Shown: piece after piece, positions 1 through 8,707 of the stretch | Numbering within the stretch: position 1 is the stretch's first letter | How the letters are laid out: every line of letters starts with the position of its first letter | From: Neisseriaceae bacterium ESL0693 | GTDB taxonomy: Bacteria; Pseudomonadota; Gammaproteobacteria; Burkholderiales; Neisseriaceae | Direction of reading: 5' to 3' | Length of the DNA stretch: 64,000 nt | NCBI GenBank assembly: GCA_029433475.1 | Contig: JAQTIE010000009.1 | Location: 62,001 to 126,000 of the forward strand | Made by a program: the position numbers and the translations under genes | Notes under the pieces: model-generated | Told to the model about the DNA's origin: nothing | The model's database searches: none | What the model saw: only the letters and a program-made list of their open reading frames with translations

Positions 1-681
1 GATGTTCACATGAGTGATTTACTGCATGGCAATATTGATCTGACGGATTTTCAGATGCTGGCCGCCTGCGGCGGATTCAGTTACGGCGATGTTCTGGGCG
101 CCGGCGAAGGCTGGGCCAGAAGCATTCTGTTTCATCCGCGGCTGCGTGATGCATTCAGTGCGTTTTTTGCCCGGTCGGATACATTGACTGTAGGCATGTG
201 TAATGGCTGCCAGATGCTCAGCCATTTAACCGAGATCATTCCCGGCAGTGAAGAATGGCCGCGTTTTCAGCGCAATCTGTCAGAACAGTTTGAAGCACGT
301 TTAAGCATGGTGACCATTCCGTCTTCACCATCCATTGTGCTCTCAGGCATGCAGGGCAGCAGCCTGCCGGTGGTGGTTAGTCATGGTGAAGGCCGGGCAG
401 ATTTTGGTCACTTGAATCAAGCCAACCCCAGTGATAAATTATGCATTGCCATGCAATATGTCGATGGCCAGAATCAGATCACTGAAACCTATCCTCTCAA
501 TCCCAACGGCTCAGTAGCGGGTATTACCGGCGTGTGCAATACCGATGGTCGTGTCACCATCATGATGCCCCATCCGGAACGGGTATTTCAGACCGCACAA
601 ATGAGCTGGGCGCCTGATGACTGGCCAGAAATGAGTGGCTGGTATCGTTTGTTTACTGGTGCACGTCAGGCCTTTGATTAA
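1..681 (+). CDS. purL: Phosphoribosylformylglycinamidine synthase, C-terminal glutaminase part (5' end outside window)
   Basis: PurL makes FGAM from FGAR, ATP and glutamine in purine synthesis. Only the last 226 codons are inside the window; the frame is open from base 1, so the ATG at 10 is internal. The visible part is the class I glutamine amidotransferase domain. It has the nucleophile cysteine in GMCNGC (visible residue 67) and the His/Glu pair in PHPER (visible residues 191 and 193), with the family block [17 protein letters not shown] ahead of them. All catalytic residues of this domain are present. luxS follows after 27 bases on the same strand. Confidence 0.97.
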   Translation, partial: DVHMSDLLHGNIDLTDFQMLAACGGFSYGDVLGAGEGWARSILFHPRLRDAFSAFFARSDTLTVGMCNGCQMLSHLTEIIPGSEEWPRFQRNLSEQFEARLSMVTIPSSPSIVLSGMQGSSLPVVVSHGEGRADFGHLNQANPSDKLCIAMQYVDGQNQITETYPLNPNGSVAGITGVCNTDGRVTIMMPHPERVFQTAQMSWAPDDWPEMSGWYRLFTGARQAFD

Positions 682-708
682 GCATTTTAAACCGATGAAA
701 GTCATATT

Positions 709-1221
709 ATGCCATTACTTGATAGCTTTACCGTAGATCATACCCGCATGCAGGCTCCGGCCGTTCGGATTGCCAAACAAATGAAAACCCCCAAAGGAGA
801 TGACATCAGCGTGTTTGATCTGCGCTTTTGCCGCCCCAATCAAACTCTGCTGCCAGAAAAAGGGTTGCATACACTTGAGCATCTGTTTGCCGGTTTTATG
901 CGGCAGCATCTTAATAGTGCTGAAGTTGAGATTATCGATATTTCGCCCATGGGCTGTCGAACCGGATTTTATATGAGTCTGGTGGGTAGCCCAGACGCCC
1001 AAACGGTTGCTCAGGCCTGGAAACTCGCTATGCAGGATGTATTATCTGTGCCGGATGAACAACACATTCCGGAACTGAACCAGTTTCAATGTGGCCGTTA
1101 TCGTATGCATTCTCTGGCTGAAGCACAGGAAATTGCAAAAACAGTGTTAAATGCTGGCATCACCATCAATCACAATGAAGATCTGACTCTGGATCCGGCT
1201 TTACTGGCCGCACCCATCTGA
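709..1221 (+). CDS. luxS: S-ribosylhomocysteine lyase LuxS
   Basis: LuxS cleaves S-ribosylhomocysteine to homocysteine and the AI-2 precursor DPD, in the activated methyl cycle. At 170 residues it has the usual family length. The metal ligands are visible as H54 and H58 in HTLEH and C128 in QFQCGRYR; E57 and C83 (in [10 protein letters not shown]) are the catalytic acid/base residues. It lies 27 bases after purL and is followed by a strong terminator, so it is probably the last gene of that transcript. Whether AI-2 is used as a signal or LuxS only recycles homocysteine cannot be read from the sequence. Confidence 0.97.
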   Translation: MPLLDSFTVDHTRMQAPAVRIAKQMKTPKGDDISVFDLRFCRPNQTLLPEKGLHTLEHLFAGFMRQHLNSAEVEIIDISPMGCRTGFYMSLVGSPDAQTVAQAWKLAMQDVLSVPDEQHIPELNQFQCGRYRMHSLAEAQEIAKTVLNAGITINHNEDLTLDPALLAAPI

Positions 1222-1238
1222 TTACTCTGACTGAATCG

Positions 1239-1288
1239 ATATTCGAATCCGGTGCTGACAACCCGGATTCGAATATTTATTTTTTTGT
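1239..1288 (+). terminator. Rho-independent terminator after luxS
   Basis: A perfect 14-bp stem (ATATTCGAATCCGG at 1239-1252, its complement at 1263-1276) with a 10-base loop, followed by a T-rich run to 1287. Confidence 0.9.
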
Positions 1289-1678
1289 CATTGTGTGATC
1301 TATTGATATGTTCTGAATTCATTTACAAAAATATAACATCAGTCATCGGAATGATTAAAGAATTTTGTGTGTTTTAAACAAGCGTCATGCATGATTAGAA
1401 TTTATGATTATTTGTAAGATCAATTGTTTATATGAATGCATTTTGTTTAAATATCTGCATGCATCAAAGAATCAGCCCATGCTTTAGGGTTTGGTTTATT
1501 CAGTATCCTAAAAGCGCCCAAATCATGAAGCATCCGATAGCAACATTTTAACGACAGTTTTATCATTTAATGCTATTTATGCAAATTGGTAATTTGTTTT
1601 TGAATCATCAATCTTGATGTTTAAGGTTCAGCAAGGCAAATTTTGCTCTGTTTAACAAGTCTTTTTTTTATGGTCGGA
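1289..1678. other. AT-rich intergenic stretch, no gene seen
   Basis: About 390 bases between the luxS terminator and the nrdA control region. I see no reading frame with family resemblance and no RNA gene. It could hold a promoter or a small RNA, but nothing visible supports one. Confidence 0.6.
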
Positions 1679-1726
1679 ATCCATTATATTGTGCCGTAAA
1701 CAGACATACACCCCTATATTTTGTGT
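1679..1726 (+). promoter_or_regulatory. Pair of NrdR-like boxes and promoter of nrdA
   Basis: Two imperfect copies of the NrdR box (consensus acaCwATATATwGtgt) lie at 1679-1694 (ATCCATTATATTGTGC, 12 of 16 matching) and 1711-1726 (CCCCTATATTTTGTGT, 13 of 16). They are exactly 32 bp apart, which is about three helical turns and the spacing known for NrdR box pairs. The first box contains TATATT at 1685-1690, a plausible -10. This suggests repression of the nrdA-nrdB-ferredoxin operon by NrdR with ATP/dATP. The nrdR gene is not in the window. Confidence 0.65.
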
Positions 1727-1767
1727 TTTGCTGTTTTTGCCTAATTTTTGCCAGAAAGAATATTTCA

Positions 1768-4047
1768 ATGAACGCCGCAACCAATATTAAAGTGACCAAA
1801 CGTGATGGTCATCTAGAAGACATTAATTTAGATAAAATCCATAAAGTCATTACTTGGGCGGCGGAAGGTCTGGAAAATGTTTCTGTATCACAGGTAGAAA
1901 TGCGCGCGCATATCCAGTTTTATAATGGCATTCGTACTGATGACATTCACGAAACCATTATTAAGGCAGCAGCGGATCTGATTTCCACCGAAACCCCTGA
2001 CTATCAGTATCTGGCGGCTCGTCTGGCCATTTTTCATCTGCGTAAAATCGCCTTTGGGCAGTTTGAGCCACCTCATTTATATGCACATGTTAAAAAACTG
2101 ACTGAAGCCGGTAAATATGATGCTCATCTGTTACAAGACTACAATCAGGCTGAATTTGAGCAAATAAATCAATATATTGATCATAATCGTGATCTGACCT
2201 TTTCCTATGCAGCTGTAAAACAGCTCGAAGGCAAATATCTGGTACAAAACCGTGTCACCAGACAAATTTATGAAAGCCCACAATTTCTCTATATGCTGGT
2301 GGCCATGTGTCTGTTTGCCCGCTACCCACAAGATACACGTCTGAATTATATTAAAAAATTCTATGATGCCATCAGTACCTTCAAAATTTCCTTACCTACA
2401 CCGATCATGTCTGGTGTTCGTACGCCAACGCGACAATTTGCCTCTTGCGTACTGATTGAATGTGACGACAGTTTAGACAGCATCAATGCCACCACCAGTG
2501 CCATCGTCAAATATGTATCACAACGCGCCGGTATCGGGATTAATGCCGGCCGGATCCGTGCTCTGGGCAGTGAAATCCGCGGCGGTGAGGCTCAGCATAC
2601 CGGCTGTATTCCGTTTTATAAAATGTTCCAGGCAGCAGTAAAATCCTGTTCACAGGGCGGCGTTCGTGGCGGAGCTGCTACACTGTTTTATCCATTATGG
2701 CATCGCGAAGTAGAAAGCCTCTTGGTATTGAAAAACAATCGCGGCGTAGAAGAAAATCGTGTCCGTCATCTGGATTACGGTGTACAGATTAACCGACTAC
2801 TCTACAGCCGCCTGATTAAAGGTGAAAACATTACATTATTCTCTCCTTCTGATGTTCCGGGTTTATATGATGCTTTCTTTGCCGATCAGGAACAATTTGA
2901 AACCTTGTACGCACAGTACGAACAGGATGAAGCGATTGCCAAACGCAGTATTCCGGCGGCTGATTTATTTTCGCTGCTGATGCAGGAGCGTGCCAGCACC
3001 GGAAGAATTTATATTCAGAATGTAGATCATTGCAATACCCACAGTCCGTTTGACCCTAAAGTAGCACCGATTCACCAGTCTAATTTATGCCTGGAAATCG
3101 CACTGCCCACCAAGCCGCTGGACAACATTAATGATACCCACGGCGAAATTGCCCTGTGCACCCTGTCGGCCTTTAATCTGGGCGCCCTGAATCAGCTGGA
3201 CGAACTGGAAGAGTTGGCCGAACTGGCCACCCGTGCTTTAGATGCCTTGCTTGATTATCAGGATTATCCGATCAAAGCAGCCGAACTGGCCACCATGAAC
3301 CGCCGCACCTTGGGCATTGGCGTGATTAATTTTGCTTATTATCTGGCCAAAAACGGCTTACGTTACAGTGATGGTTCGGCTATCGGTCTGACCCATCGCA
3401 CCTTTGAAGCCATCCAATACTATTTACTGAAAGCCTCAGTAAAACTGGCCAAAGAATACGGTGCTTGTCCGAAATTTAATGAAACCAACTACGCTAAAGG
3501 TATCTTGCCCATAGACAGTTATAAAAAAGACCTGGACAAAATCTGTAACGAGCCTTTACATCTGGACTGGGAAGCTTTGCGTGCTGACATCGTGCGCCAC
3601 GGCCTGCGTAATTCTACCCTGACGGCTTTGATGCCTTCTGAAACCTCCAGCCAGATTGCCAATGCCACCAATGGTATTGAGCCTCCGCGTGGGCTGGTAT
3701 CGGTAAAAGCCTCTAAAGATGGTATTCTGAAACAGGTCGTGCCCGAATTTCAGCGGCTGCAACAGCAATATGAACTGTTATGGGATCTGCCCAATAATGA
3801 GGGTTATCTGCATCTGGTTGGTGTCATGCAGAAATTTATTGATCAGGCCATTTCAGCCAACACCAACTATGACCCCAAACGTTTTGAAGGCGATAAAGTG
3901 CCCATGAAACAGCTGATCAAAGACTTACTCACCGCTTATAAATACGGTTTAAAAACCTTGTATTATCAAAATACACGTGATGGCGCTGATGACATGCAGA
4001 CCAGCATACAGGATGATGGCTGTGCCAGTGGTGCCTGCAAGATTTAA
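1768..4047 (+). CDS. nrdA: Ribonucleoside-diphosphate reductase class Ia, alpha subunit
   Basis: The large subunit reduces ribonucleoside diphosphates to deoxy forms together with NrdB. The protein is 759 residues from the ATG at 1768, close to E. coli NrdA (761). An in-frame GTG at 1723 would add 15 residues with no family counterpart and overlaps the NrdR-like box, so I reject it. The N-terminal ATP-cone (VTKRDG, NLDKIHKV) is present, so dATP feedback control is expected. The reductase core carries SCVLIEC and NLCLEIALPTKP, and the C-terminal redox-shuttle cysteines lie in DGCASGACKI. nrdB follows after 49 bases. Confidence 0.97.
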   Translation: MNAATNIKVTKRDGHLEDINLDKIHKVITWAAEGLENVSVSQVEMRAHIQFYNGIRTDDIHETIIKAAADLISTETPDYQYLAARLAIFHLRKIAFGQFEPPHLYAHVKKLTEAGKYDAHLLQDYNQAEFEQINQYIDHNRDLTFSYAAVKQLEGKYLVQNRVTRQIYESPQFLYMLVAMCLFARYPQDTRLNYIKKFYDAISTFKISLPTPIMSGVRTPTRQFASCVLIECDDSLDSINATTSAIVKYVSQRAGIGINAGRIRALGSEIRGGEAQHTGCIPFYKMFQAAVKSCSQGGVRGGAATLFYPLWHREVESLLVLKNNRGVEENRVRHLDYGVQINRLLYSRLIKGENITLFSPSDVPGLYDAFFADQEQFETLYAQYEQDEAIAKRSIPAADLFSLLMQERASTGRIYIQNVDHCNTHSPFDPKVAPIHQSNLCLEIALPTKPLDNINDTHGEIALCTLSAFNLGALNQLDELEELAELATRALDALLDYQDYPIKAAELATMNRRTLGIGVINFAYYLAKNGLRYSDGSAIGLTHRTFEAIQYYLLKASVKLAKEYGACPKFNETNYAKGILPIDSYKKDLDKICNEPLHLDWEALRADIVRHGLRNSTLTALMPSETSSQIANATNGIEPPRGLVSVKASKDGILKQVVPEFQRLQQQYELLWDLPNNEGYLHLVGVMQKFIDQAISANTNYDPKRFEGDKVPMKQLIKDLLTAYKYGLKTLYYQNTRDGADDMQTSIQDDGCASGACKI

Positions 4048-4096
4048 CATCATCCAACCTTCCTTTGTTTTCATTTAATTTATAAAGAGTATCAAC

Positions 4097-5251
4097 ATGA
4101 CTTGTGAACATTTAACCATGGGTTACAGCACCTTTTGCCAGAAGCCCAACAATGCACTGAAAGAACCCATGTTCTTTGGTCAGCCGGTCAATGTAGCTCG
4201 TTATGACCAGCAAAAATTTGATATTTTCGAAAAACTGATTGAAAAACAACTGTCTTTTTTCTGGCGCCCTGAGGAAGTAGATGTATCACGCGACCGCATC
4301 GACTATGCCAATCTGCCAGAACATGAAAAACATATTTTTATCAGTAATTTAAAATATCAGACTTTGCTGGACTCCATTCAAGGGCGCAGCCCGAATGTTG
4401 CCCTTTTGCCACTGGTATCTATTCCGGAGCTGGAAACCTGGATTGAAACCTGGTCATTTTCAGAAACCATTCATTCACGCAGCTACACCCACATTATCCG
4501 CAACATCGTCAACGATCCAGCGGTGGTTTTTGACGATATCGTTCACAACCAGCACATTATTGCCCGCGCAGAAGAAATTGCCTGTTATTATGACGATCTG
4601 ATTGAATATACCCAGTATTACAATCTGTTTGGTGCAGGTGAACACGTCATTGATGGCAAAACGGTCACCATCAGTCTGCATGAATTAAAGAAAAAACTGT
4701 ATTTATGCCTGATGTGTGTCAACGTATTGGAAGCGATCCGGTTTTATGTATCCTTTGCCTGTTCTTTCGCCTTTGCCGAACGCGAATTAATGGAAGGCAA
4801 TGCTAAAATCATCAAAATGATTGCCCGTGACGAAGCGCTACATCTTACCGGCACACAACATATGTTGAATTTAATGCGTACCGGTGCTGATGATCCGGAA
4901 ATGGCAGAAATTGCCAAAGAAACCGAACAAGCCTGTTTTGATTTATTCAAACGCGCAGCCAATCAGGAAAAAGAATGGGCTGAATATTTATTCAAAGATG
5001 GATCCATGCTCGGGCTGAATAAGGACATATTAGGCCAATATGTTGAATATATTACCAATTTACGTATGCAGGCCGTAGGCTTAACGCCGGCATTTGATCA
5101 AGCCAAACACAATCCGATTCCCTGGATCAATGCCTGGCTGTCTTCTGATAATGTGCAGGTGGCACCACAGGAAGTGGAAGTCAGCTCTTATCTGGTCGGC
5201 CAGATTGATGCTGAATTCAATGAAGATGACCTCAGCGACTTTGAATTATAA
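4097..5251 (+). CDS. nrdB: Ribonucleoside-diphosphate reductase class Ia, beta subunit
   Basis: The small subunit holds the diiron-tyrosyl radical cofactor. It is 384 residues. The first iron ligands are visible as D92, E123 and H126, and the radical tyrosine as Y130 in HSRSYTH, eight residues later than in E. coli NrdB. Further ligands fall in the RDEALHLTG stretch. The start at 4097 is chosen because AAAGAG lies at good spacing upstream; the ATG at 4118 would match the E. coli start but has no clear ribosome site. The C-terminal tail (DLSDFEL) is the peptide that docks on NrdA. Confidence 0.97.
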   Translation: MTCEHLTMGYSTFCQKPNNALKEPMFFGQPVNVARYDQQKFDIFEKLIEKQLSFFWRPEEVDVSRDRIDYANLPEHEKHIFISNLKYQTLLDSIQGRSPNVALLPLVSIPELETWIETWSFSETIHSRSYTHIIRNIVNDPAVVFDDIVHNQHIIARAEEIACYYDDLIEYTQYYNLFGAGEHVIDGKTVTISLHELKKKLYLCLMCVNVLEAIRFYVSFACSFAFAERELMEGNAKIIKMIARDEALHLTGTQHMLNLMRTGADDPEMAEIAKETEQACFDLFKRAANQEKEWAEYLFKDGSMLGLNKDILGQYVEYITNLRMQAVGLTPAFDQAKHNPIPWINAWLSSDNVQVAPQEVEVSSYLVGQIDAEFNEDDLSDFEL

Positions 5252-5308
5252 CCCTGTCCGATTCTGGTCACTCACAGCCAGAATCGGCTGCCACTTTCTA
5301 TTCATGCC

Positions 5309-5599
5309 ATGAGCGTCATTACCACGCACGATAAAATTTTTACCCTTCAGACTGATGAAACTTTACTGGAAGCCTTGGAAAGAACCGGCCACCAGGTAGA
5401 ATATCAGTGTCGCAGCGGCTATTGTGGCTTATGCCGGTTAAAATTACTGGCAGGTCAGGTAAGCTACGCCAGCCAGCCTCTGGCTTTTATCGGTCCGGAT
5501 GAAATCCTGCCCTGTTGTTGTCAAGTGATCACTGATCTGACCATTGATTGTAAAATCAGTCATGAAGCCGCCCTATCTGATATCGATCTTTTTCAATAA
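5309..5599 (+). CDS. yfaE: YfaE-type [2Fe-2S] ferredoxin, NrdB cofactor maintenance
   Basis: A 96-residue plant-type ferredoxin with the cluster motif CRSGYCGLC (C34, C39, C42) and a fourth cysteine within LPCCC (residues 69-71). In enterobacteria YfaE, encoded beside nrdAB, supplies electrons to build and repair the NrdB diferric-tyrosyl cofactor. The same position here, 57 bases after nrdB, supports that role. No strong Shine-Dalgarno is visible before the ATG. The role is known for the family; its activity here is inference. Confidence 0.88.
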   Translation: MSVITTHDKIFTLQTDETLLEALERTGHQVEYQCRSGYCGLCRLKLLAGQVSYASQPLAFIGPDEILPCCCQVITDLTIDCKISHEAALSDIDLFQ

Positions 5600-5838
5600 A
5601 GATCATAAAAACTTCAGCCACCACTTAAAAACCACGATTCAACCCCTTTCACCCAGACATCAGTCTATTTATCACCGGTTTTATCAAACCATTAATATCA
5701 TGGGAAAATCCATAACCATCATAAAAGCGACGAGGTGATTTGCTTATCTTATTTGTGTCTATTGGGTTAAAATAAACAAGTCATCATACATGAATGATAC
5801 AGCCTGCTTTACAAGCTGGAAATCAAAAATATTTTCCG

Positions 5839-5860
5839 TGGTCTGAATCCATTCAGACCA
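5839..5860. repeat. Perfect 10-bp inverted repeat upstream of pdxJ
   Basis: TGGTCTGAAT at 5839-5848 and its exact complement at 5851-5860 form a hairpin with a 2-base loop, 21 bases before pdxJ. There is no T-run on the + side. The same decamer occurs in the hairpin after the CsbD gene (near 43608). It may be a terminator, a leader hairpin or an uptake-sequence-like repeat. Confidence 0.5.
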
Positions 5861-5881
5861 TTTCAAATCAAGGAATGCAAT

Positions 5882-6613
5882 ATGTTATTAGGTGTCAATA
5901 TTGATCACGTAGCCACCTTGCGCAATGCCCGCCAGACGCCCTATCCCAGCCCCTTACAGGCAGCATTGATGGCTGAAACCTATGGTGCTGACCTGATTAC
6001 CATGCATTTGCGTGAAGACCGGCGCCATATTCATGACCATGATGTTTTTGCCGTTAAAGCAGCGATATCTACCCGTCTGAATCTGGAAATGGCACTGACG
6101 CCTGAAATGCTGGATAACGCCTTACAGGTACAGCCTGCTGATGTATGCATTGTGCCAGAAAAACGTCAGGAACTGACCACAGAAGGGGGACTGGACATAT
6201 TACATCAGCAGGATAAAGTGGCTGCCTATACAGAAAAACTACAAGCGGCAGGCATCCGGGTTTCTTTATTTATTGATGCCGATAACCAGCAGATTCAGGC
6301 TGCGCATGATGTCGGCGCCAGCGTAATTGAATTACATACCGGCGCTTATGCTGATGCGCCCAATAAAACCATGCGTACACAAGAATTATTACGCATTGAA
6401 GAAGCCGCCAATCAGGCCAGCGAATTGGGACTGATCGTGAATGCCGGCCACGGTTTGAATATTCACAATGTCACCCCCATTGTTAAAATACTGGCCATTA
6501 ATGAATTGAACATCGGCCATGCGCTTATTGCACAATCAGTATTTCTGGGTCTGGGCGAAGCCATCAGACAAATGAAAGACATCATGTTCCGAGCGCGCAG
6601 CCTACCTTATTAA
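5882..6613 (+). CDS. pdxJ: Pyridoxine 5'-phosphate synthase
   Basis: PdxJ condenses 1-deoxyxylulose 5-phosphate with 3-amino-2-oxopropyl phosphate to make pyridoxine 5'-phosphate, the last ring-forming step of the DXP-dependent vitamin B6 route. The 243-residue length is normal. Family blocks are [12 protein letters not shown] near residues 6-17, HLREDRRHI near 42-50, and the glutamate in [10 protein letters not shown] (E69). AAGGAA precedes the ATG at good spacing. acpS follows after 24 bases, the order pdxJ-acpS being common in proteobacteria. Confidence 0.97.
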   Translation: MLLGVNIDHVATLRNARQTPYPSPLQAALMAETYGADLITMHLREDRRHIHDHDVFAVKAAISTRLNLEMALTPEMLDNALQVQPADVCIVPEKRQELTTEGGLDILHQQDKVAAYTEKLQAAGIRVSLFIDADNQQIQAAHDVGASVIELHTGAYADAPNKTMRTQELLRIEEAANQASELGLIVNAGHGLNIHNVTPIVKILAINELNIGHALIAQSVFLGLGEAIRQMKDIMFRARSLPY

Positions 6614-6637
6614 CCCGCTATTTTTCAGGAAAATAAC

Positions 6638-7027
6638 ATGATTTATGGGATAGGTACCGATCTGGTTACCATTGATCGCATTGCCAGAATATGTAAAATC
6701 TATGGTGCCAATGCCGTAGCTGCCAAAATACTATCGCGGGTGGAAGCGCTAGAGTGGCCATCGGCCAGCCAGCCGGTGCTTTTTCTGGCCAAACGCTTTG
6801 CCGCCAAAGAAGCCTTTGCCAAAGCAGTGCATACCGGTTTACGCAGCCCGGTTACCTTGCGTCACATCGGCATCGGACATGATGCTCTGGGGCGGCCGGA
6901 ATTTATCTGTGAACCCAAACTCAATGACTGGCTTTTACAGAAAAATATTGGTCGTGTGCACCTAAGCCTCAGCGATGAAGGCCAGCATGTGGTGGCATTT
7001 GCGGTAGCGGAGTATCTTCATGACTGA
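6638..7027 (+). CDS. acpS: Holo-[acyl-carrier-protein] synthase
   Basis: AcpS moves 4'-phosphopantetheine from CoA to apo-ACP. The protein is 129 residues and has the two Mg-binding blocks of the family: D8 in GIGTDLV and E58 in RFAAKEAFAKA. The last 8 bases overlap the start of the Nudix gene, so the two are likely translated together. Confidence 0.96.
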   Translation: MIYGIGTDLVTIDRIARICKIYGANAVAAKILSRVEALEWPSASQPVLFLAKRFAAKEAFAKAVHTGLRSPVTLRHIGIGHDALGRPEFICEPKLNDWLLQKNIGRVHLSLSDEGQHVVAFAVAEYLHD

Positions 7028-7835
7028 ACGCCGGCTAATTGAAGTAGTCGCAGGTATTCTTTATCGTGATCAGAATACCTTTTTACTCAGTTCACGCCCC
7101 GAAGGTAAGCCCTACGCAGGTTACTGGGAATTTGCCGGCGGTAAAGTTGAAGCAGGCGAAACATTATTTGCCGCCCTACAGCGTGAATTTAAAGAAGAGC
7201 TTAGCATTCAGATACACGCGGCTACGCCTTGGCTTACCCGGATACACGATTATGAACACGCCCGCGTTCATCTGCATTTTTTCCGGATTCAGCCTGATCA
7301 GTGGTCTGGCACATTAAGTGCACAGGAAAACCAGCAATGGTGCTGGCAGTCTTCCGGCCAGATAACTGCCGGTCCGCTTTTACCCGCCAACCAGTCCATT
7401 ATCGATGCTCTGGCTATACCGACCTATTTCCAGGGCACAACGGCCACAGGGTTTAATCGTTTACCAGCAAATTTACCTCCTTTCAGACTGCTTCCCTTTA
7501 ACCGTCAGGCCGAACCTCATCAGGCCATCTATATCAAGCTGGCAGATTTAAGTAAACCTGATTTTAGTACCACAACCACAGATTTATGGGTGATGGGTCA
7601 TGTTAATTCAAATGTTGACGCAGCCGGTGCCAAAGCCATTATCTGGCCGCTTTATTGTTCTGAAGACGAAAAAGCATTACACCATTTACTCGCTCAGGGC
7701 AGCCATGTGCCCATACTGATTCTGGCCGATGCCAAAACCATCCAAACCAATGCCGCCAAATGGTATGCTCAAGGTATTCATGGCTTTATTGAAGACCAAA
7801 ACCTGCCAGATAGGCCAGAAAAATTCATTCCTTAA
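7020..7835 (+). CDS. MutT-type Nudix hydrolase with a degenerate ThiE-like C-terminal half
   Basis: 271 residues. The N-terminal ~130 residues are a MutT-like 8-oxo-dGTP diphosphatase domain with a Nudix box at residues 41-63 (G41, E47, R55, E56, E59, E60). The glycine usually found near the end of the box is serine here (S62). The C-terminal ~140 residues sit where many beta- and gammaproteobacterial homologues carry a thiamine-phosphate-synthase-like domain. I see only weak resemblance and none of the usual ThiE substrate motifs, so that half is probably not a working ThiE. It overlaps acpS by 8 bases. Confidence 0.82.
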   Translation: MTERRLIEVVAGILYRDQNTFLLSSRPEGKPYAGYWEFAGGKVEAGETLFAALQREFKEELSIQIHAATPWLTRIHDYEHARVHLHFFRIQPDQWSGTLSAQENQQWCWQSSGQITAGPLLPANQSIIDALAIPTYFQGTTATGFNRLPANLPPFRLLPFNRQAEPHQAIYIKLADLSKPDFSTTTTDLWVMGHVNSNVDAAGAKAIIWPLYCSEDEKALHHLLAQGSHVPILILADAKTIQTNAAKWYAQGIHGFIEDQNLPDRPEKFIP

Positions 7836-7857
7836 TCTCTATTTTTGCTGACATACA

Positions 7858-8304
7858 ATGCCTCATTCGCCTCCTATCCAAAAAAACCATAAACTCATCA
7901 TAATTTTATTGTTTTTTATTGTACTGATTCCCATAATCGTTGGTCTGGTGTTATGGAACGTTAGCCGGCATGATGCTCAAAGCACGCTGGCTAATTGTAA
8001 CGTTCGTACCGGCTGTGTATTACCCGGAGGCGCCGTGATTCAATTTACACCACCGGCCGATGTGACCCAGCCCTTTAATATCAGCATGCATAAAGTACCG
8101 CCTCAGGTACAGCGCATTACTGTTCACTTTACCATGCGCAATATGGAACTCGGGTTTAATCAAACCGATTTCAAACCACAAGGCAACGGCGTCTGGCTGG
8201 CACGCAATGCCGTTTTGCCTTTATGCGTCGATGAGCGCAATGATTTTCTGGGTGACTTGAATGTAGACGGACAACATTACAGTATCGTGTTTACCGCCCC
8301 TTAA
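7858..8304 (+). CDS. Conserved-looking single-pass membrane protein, unknown function
   Basis: I do not recognise this 148-residue protein. Residues about 13-35 are one hydrophobic helix (LIIILLFFIVLIPIIVGLVL) after a short basic N-terminus, so the rest should face the periplasm. The outer domain has three cysteines (in LANCNVRTGC and LPLCVDER), which could form a disulfide, and a proline-rich beta-type sequence. It follows the Nudix gene by 22 bases and may be in the same operon. Other names are possible; I assign none. Confidence 0.7.
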   Translation: MPHSPPIQKNHKLIIILLFFIVLIPIIVGLVLWNVSRHDAQSTLANCNVRTGCVLPGGAVIQFTPPADVTQPFNISMHKVPPQVQRITVHFTMRNMELGFNQTDFKPQGNGVWLARNAVLPLCVDERNDFLGDLNVDGQHYSIVFTAP

Positions 8305-8395
8305 AATAAACACCTGACCATTGCATTGAGACAGACAATAACCGTACAATGCCATGATATTTATTTAATTCATCCTGACCCAAAGGGAGCCCTAC

Positions 8396-8695
8396 ATGCT
8401 AGGTAAAAAAATCTTCGATGAAATCACCGACAAACTGGGGGACACCATCAATAATAGTCCCATCAAAGATCTGGAACACAATGCCAAAGCAGTGCTAGGC
8501 AGCGCATTTACCCGCATGGATCTGATTACGCGTGAAGAATTCGATATTCAGCAACAGGTTTTACTCAAAACCCGTGAGAAACTGACCGAACTGGAACAAC
8601 GTGTGAATCAACTGGAGCAACTGCTCAATGCCGATAAAACCAGTGCGGTAACAGCTGTTGTGGTTGAAATTGACGAAACCGCCGAGACCAGATAA
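8396..8695 (+). CDS. ubiK: UbiK/BMFP accessory factor for ubiquinone synthesis
   Basis: A 99-residue protein of the membrane fusogenic (BMFP/YqiC) family. UbiK assists the Ubi enzyme complex with UbiJ in aerobic ubiquinone synthesis in enterobacteria. The N-terminal amphipathic part (KKIFDEITDKLG) and the C-terminal coiled coil (about residues 42-80, with REEFDIQQQVLLKTREKL) are characteristic. AAAGGGAG lies upstream of the ATG. It is 12 bases ahead of comM, a pairing often seen in proteobacteria. Confidence 0.9.
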   Translation: MLGKKIFDEITDKLGDTINNSPIKDLEHNAKAVLGSAFTRMDLITREEFDIQQQVLLKTREKLTELEQRVNQLEQLLNADKTSAVTAVVVEIDETAETR

Positions 8696-8707
8696 TCAAG
8701 GAACACT

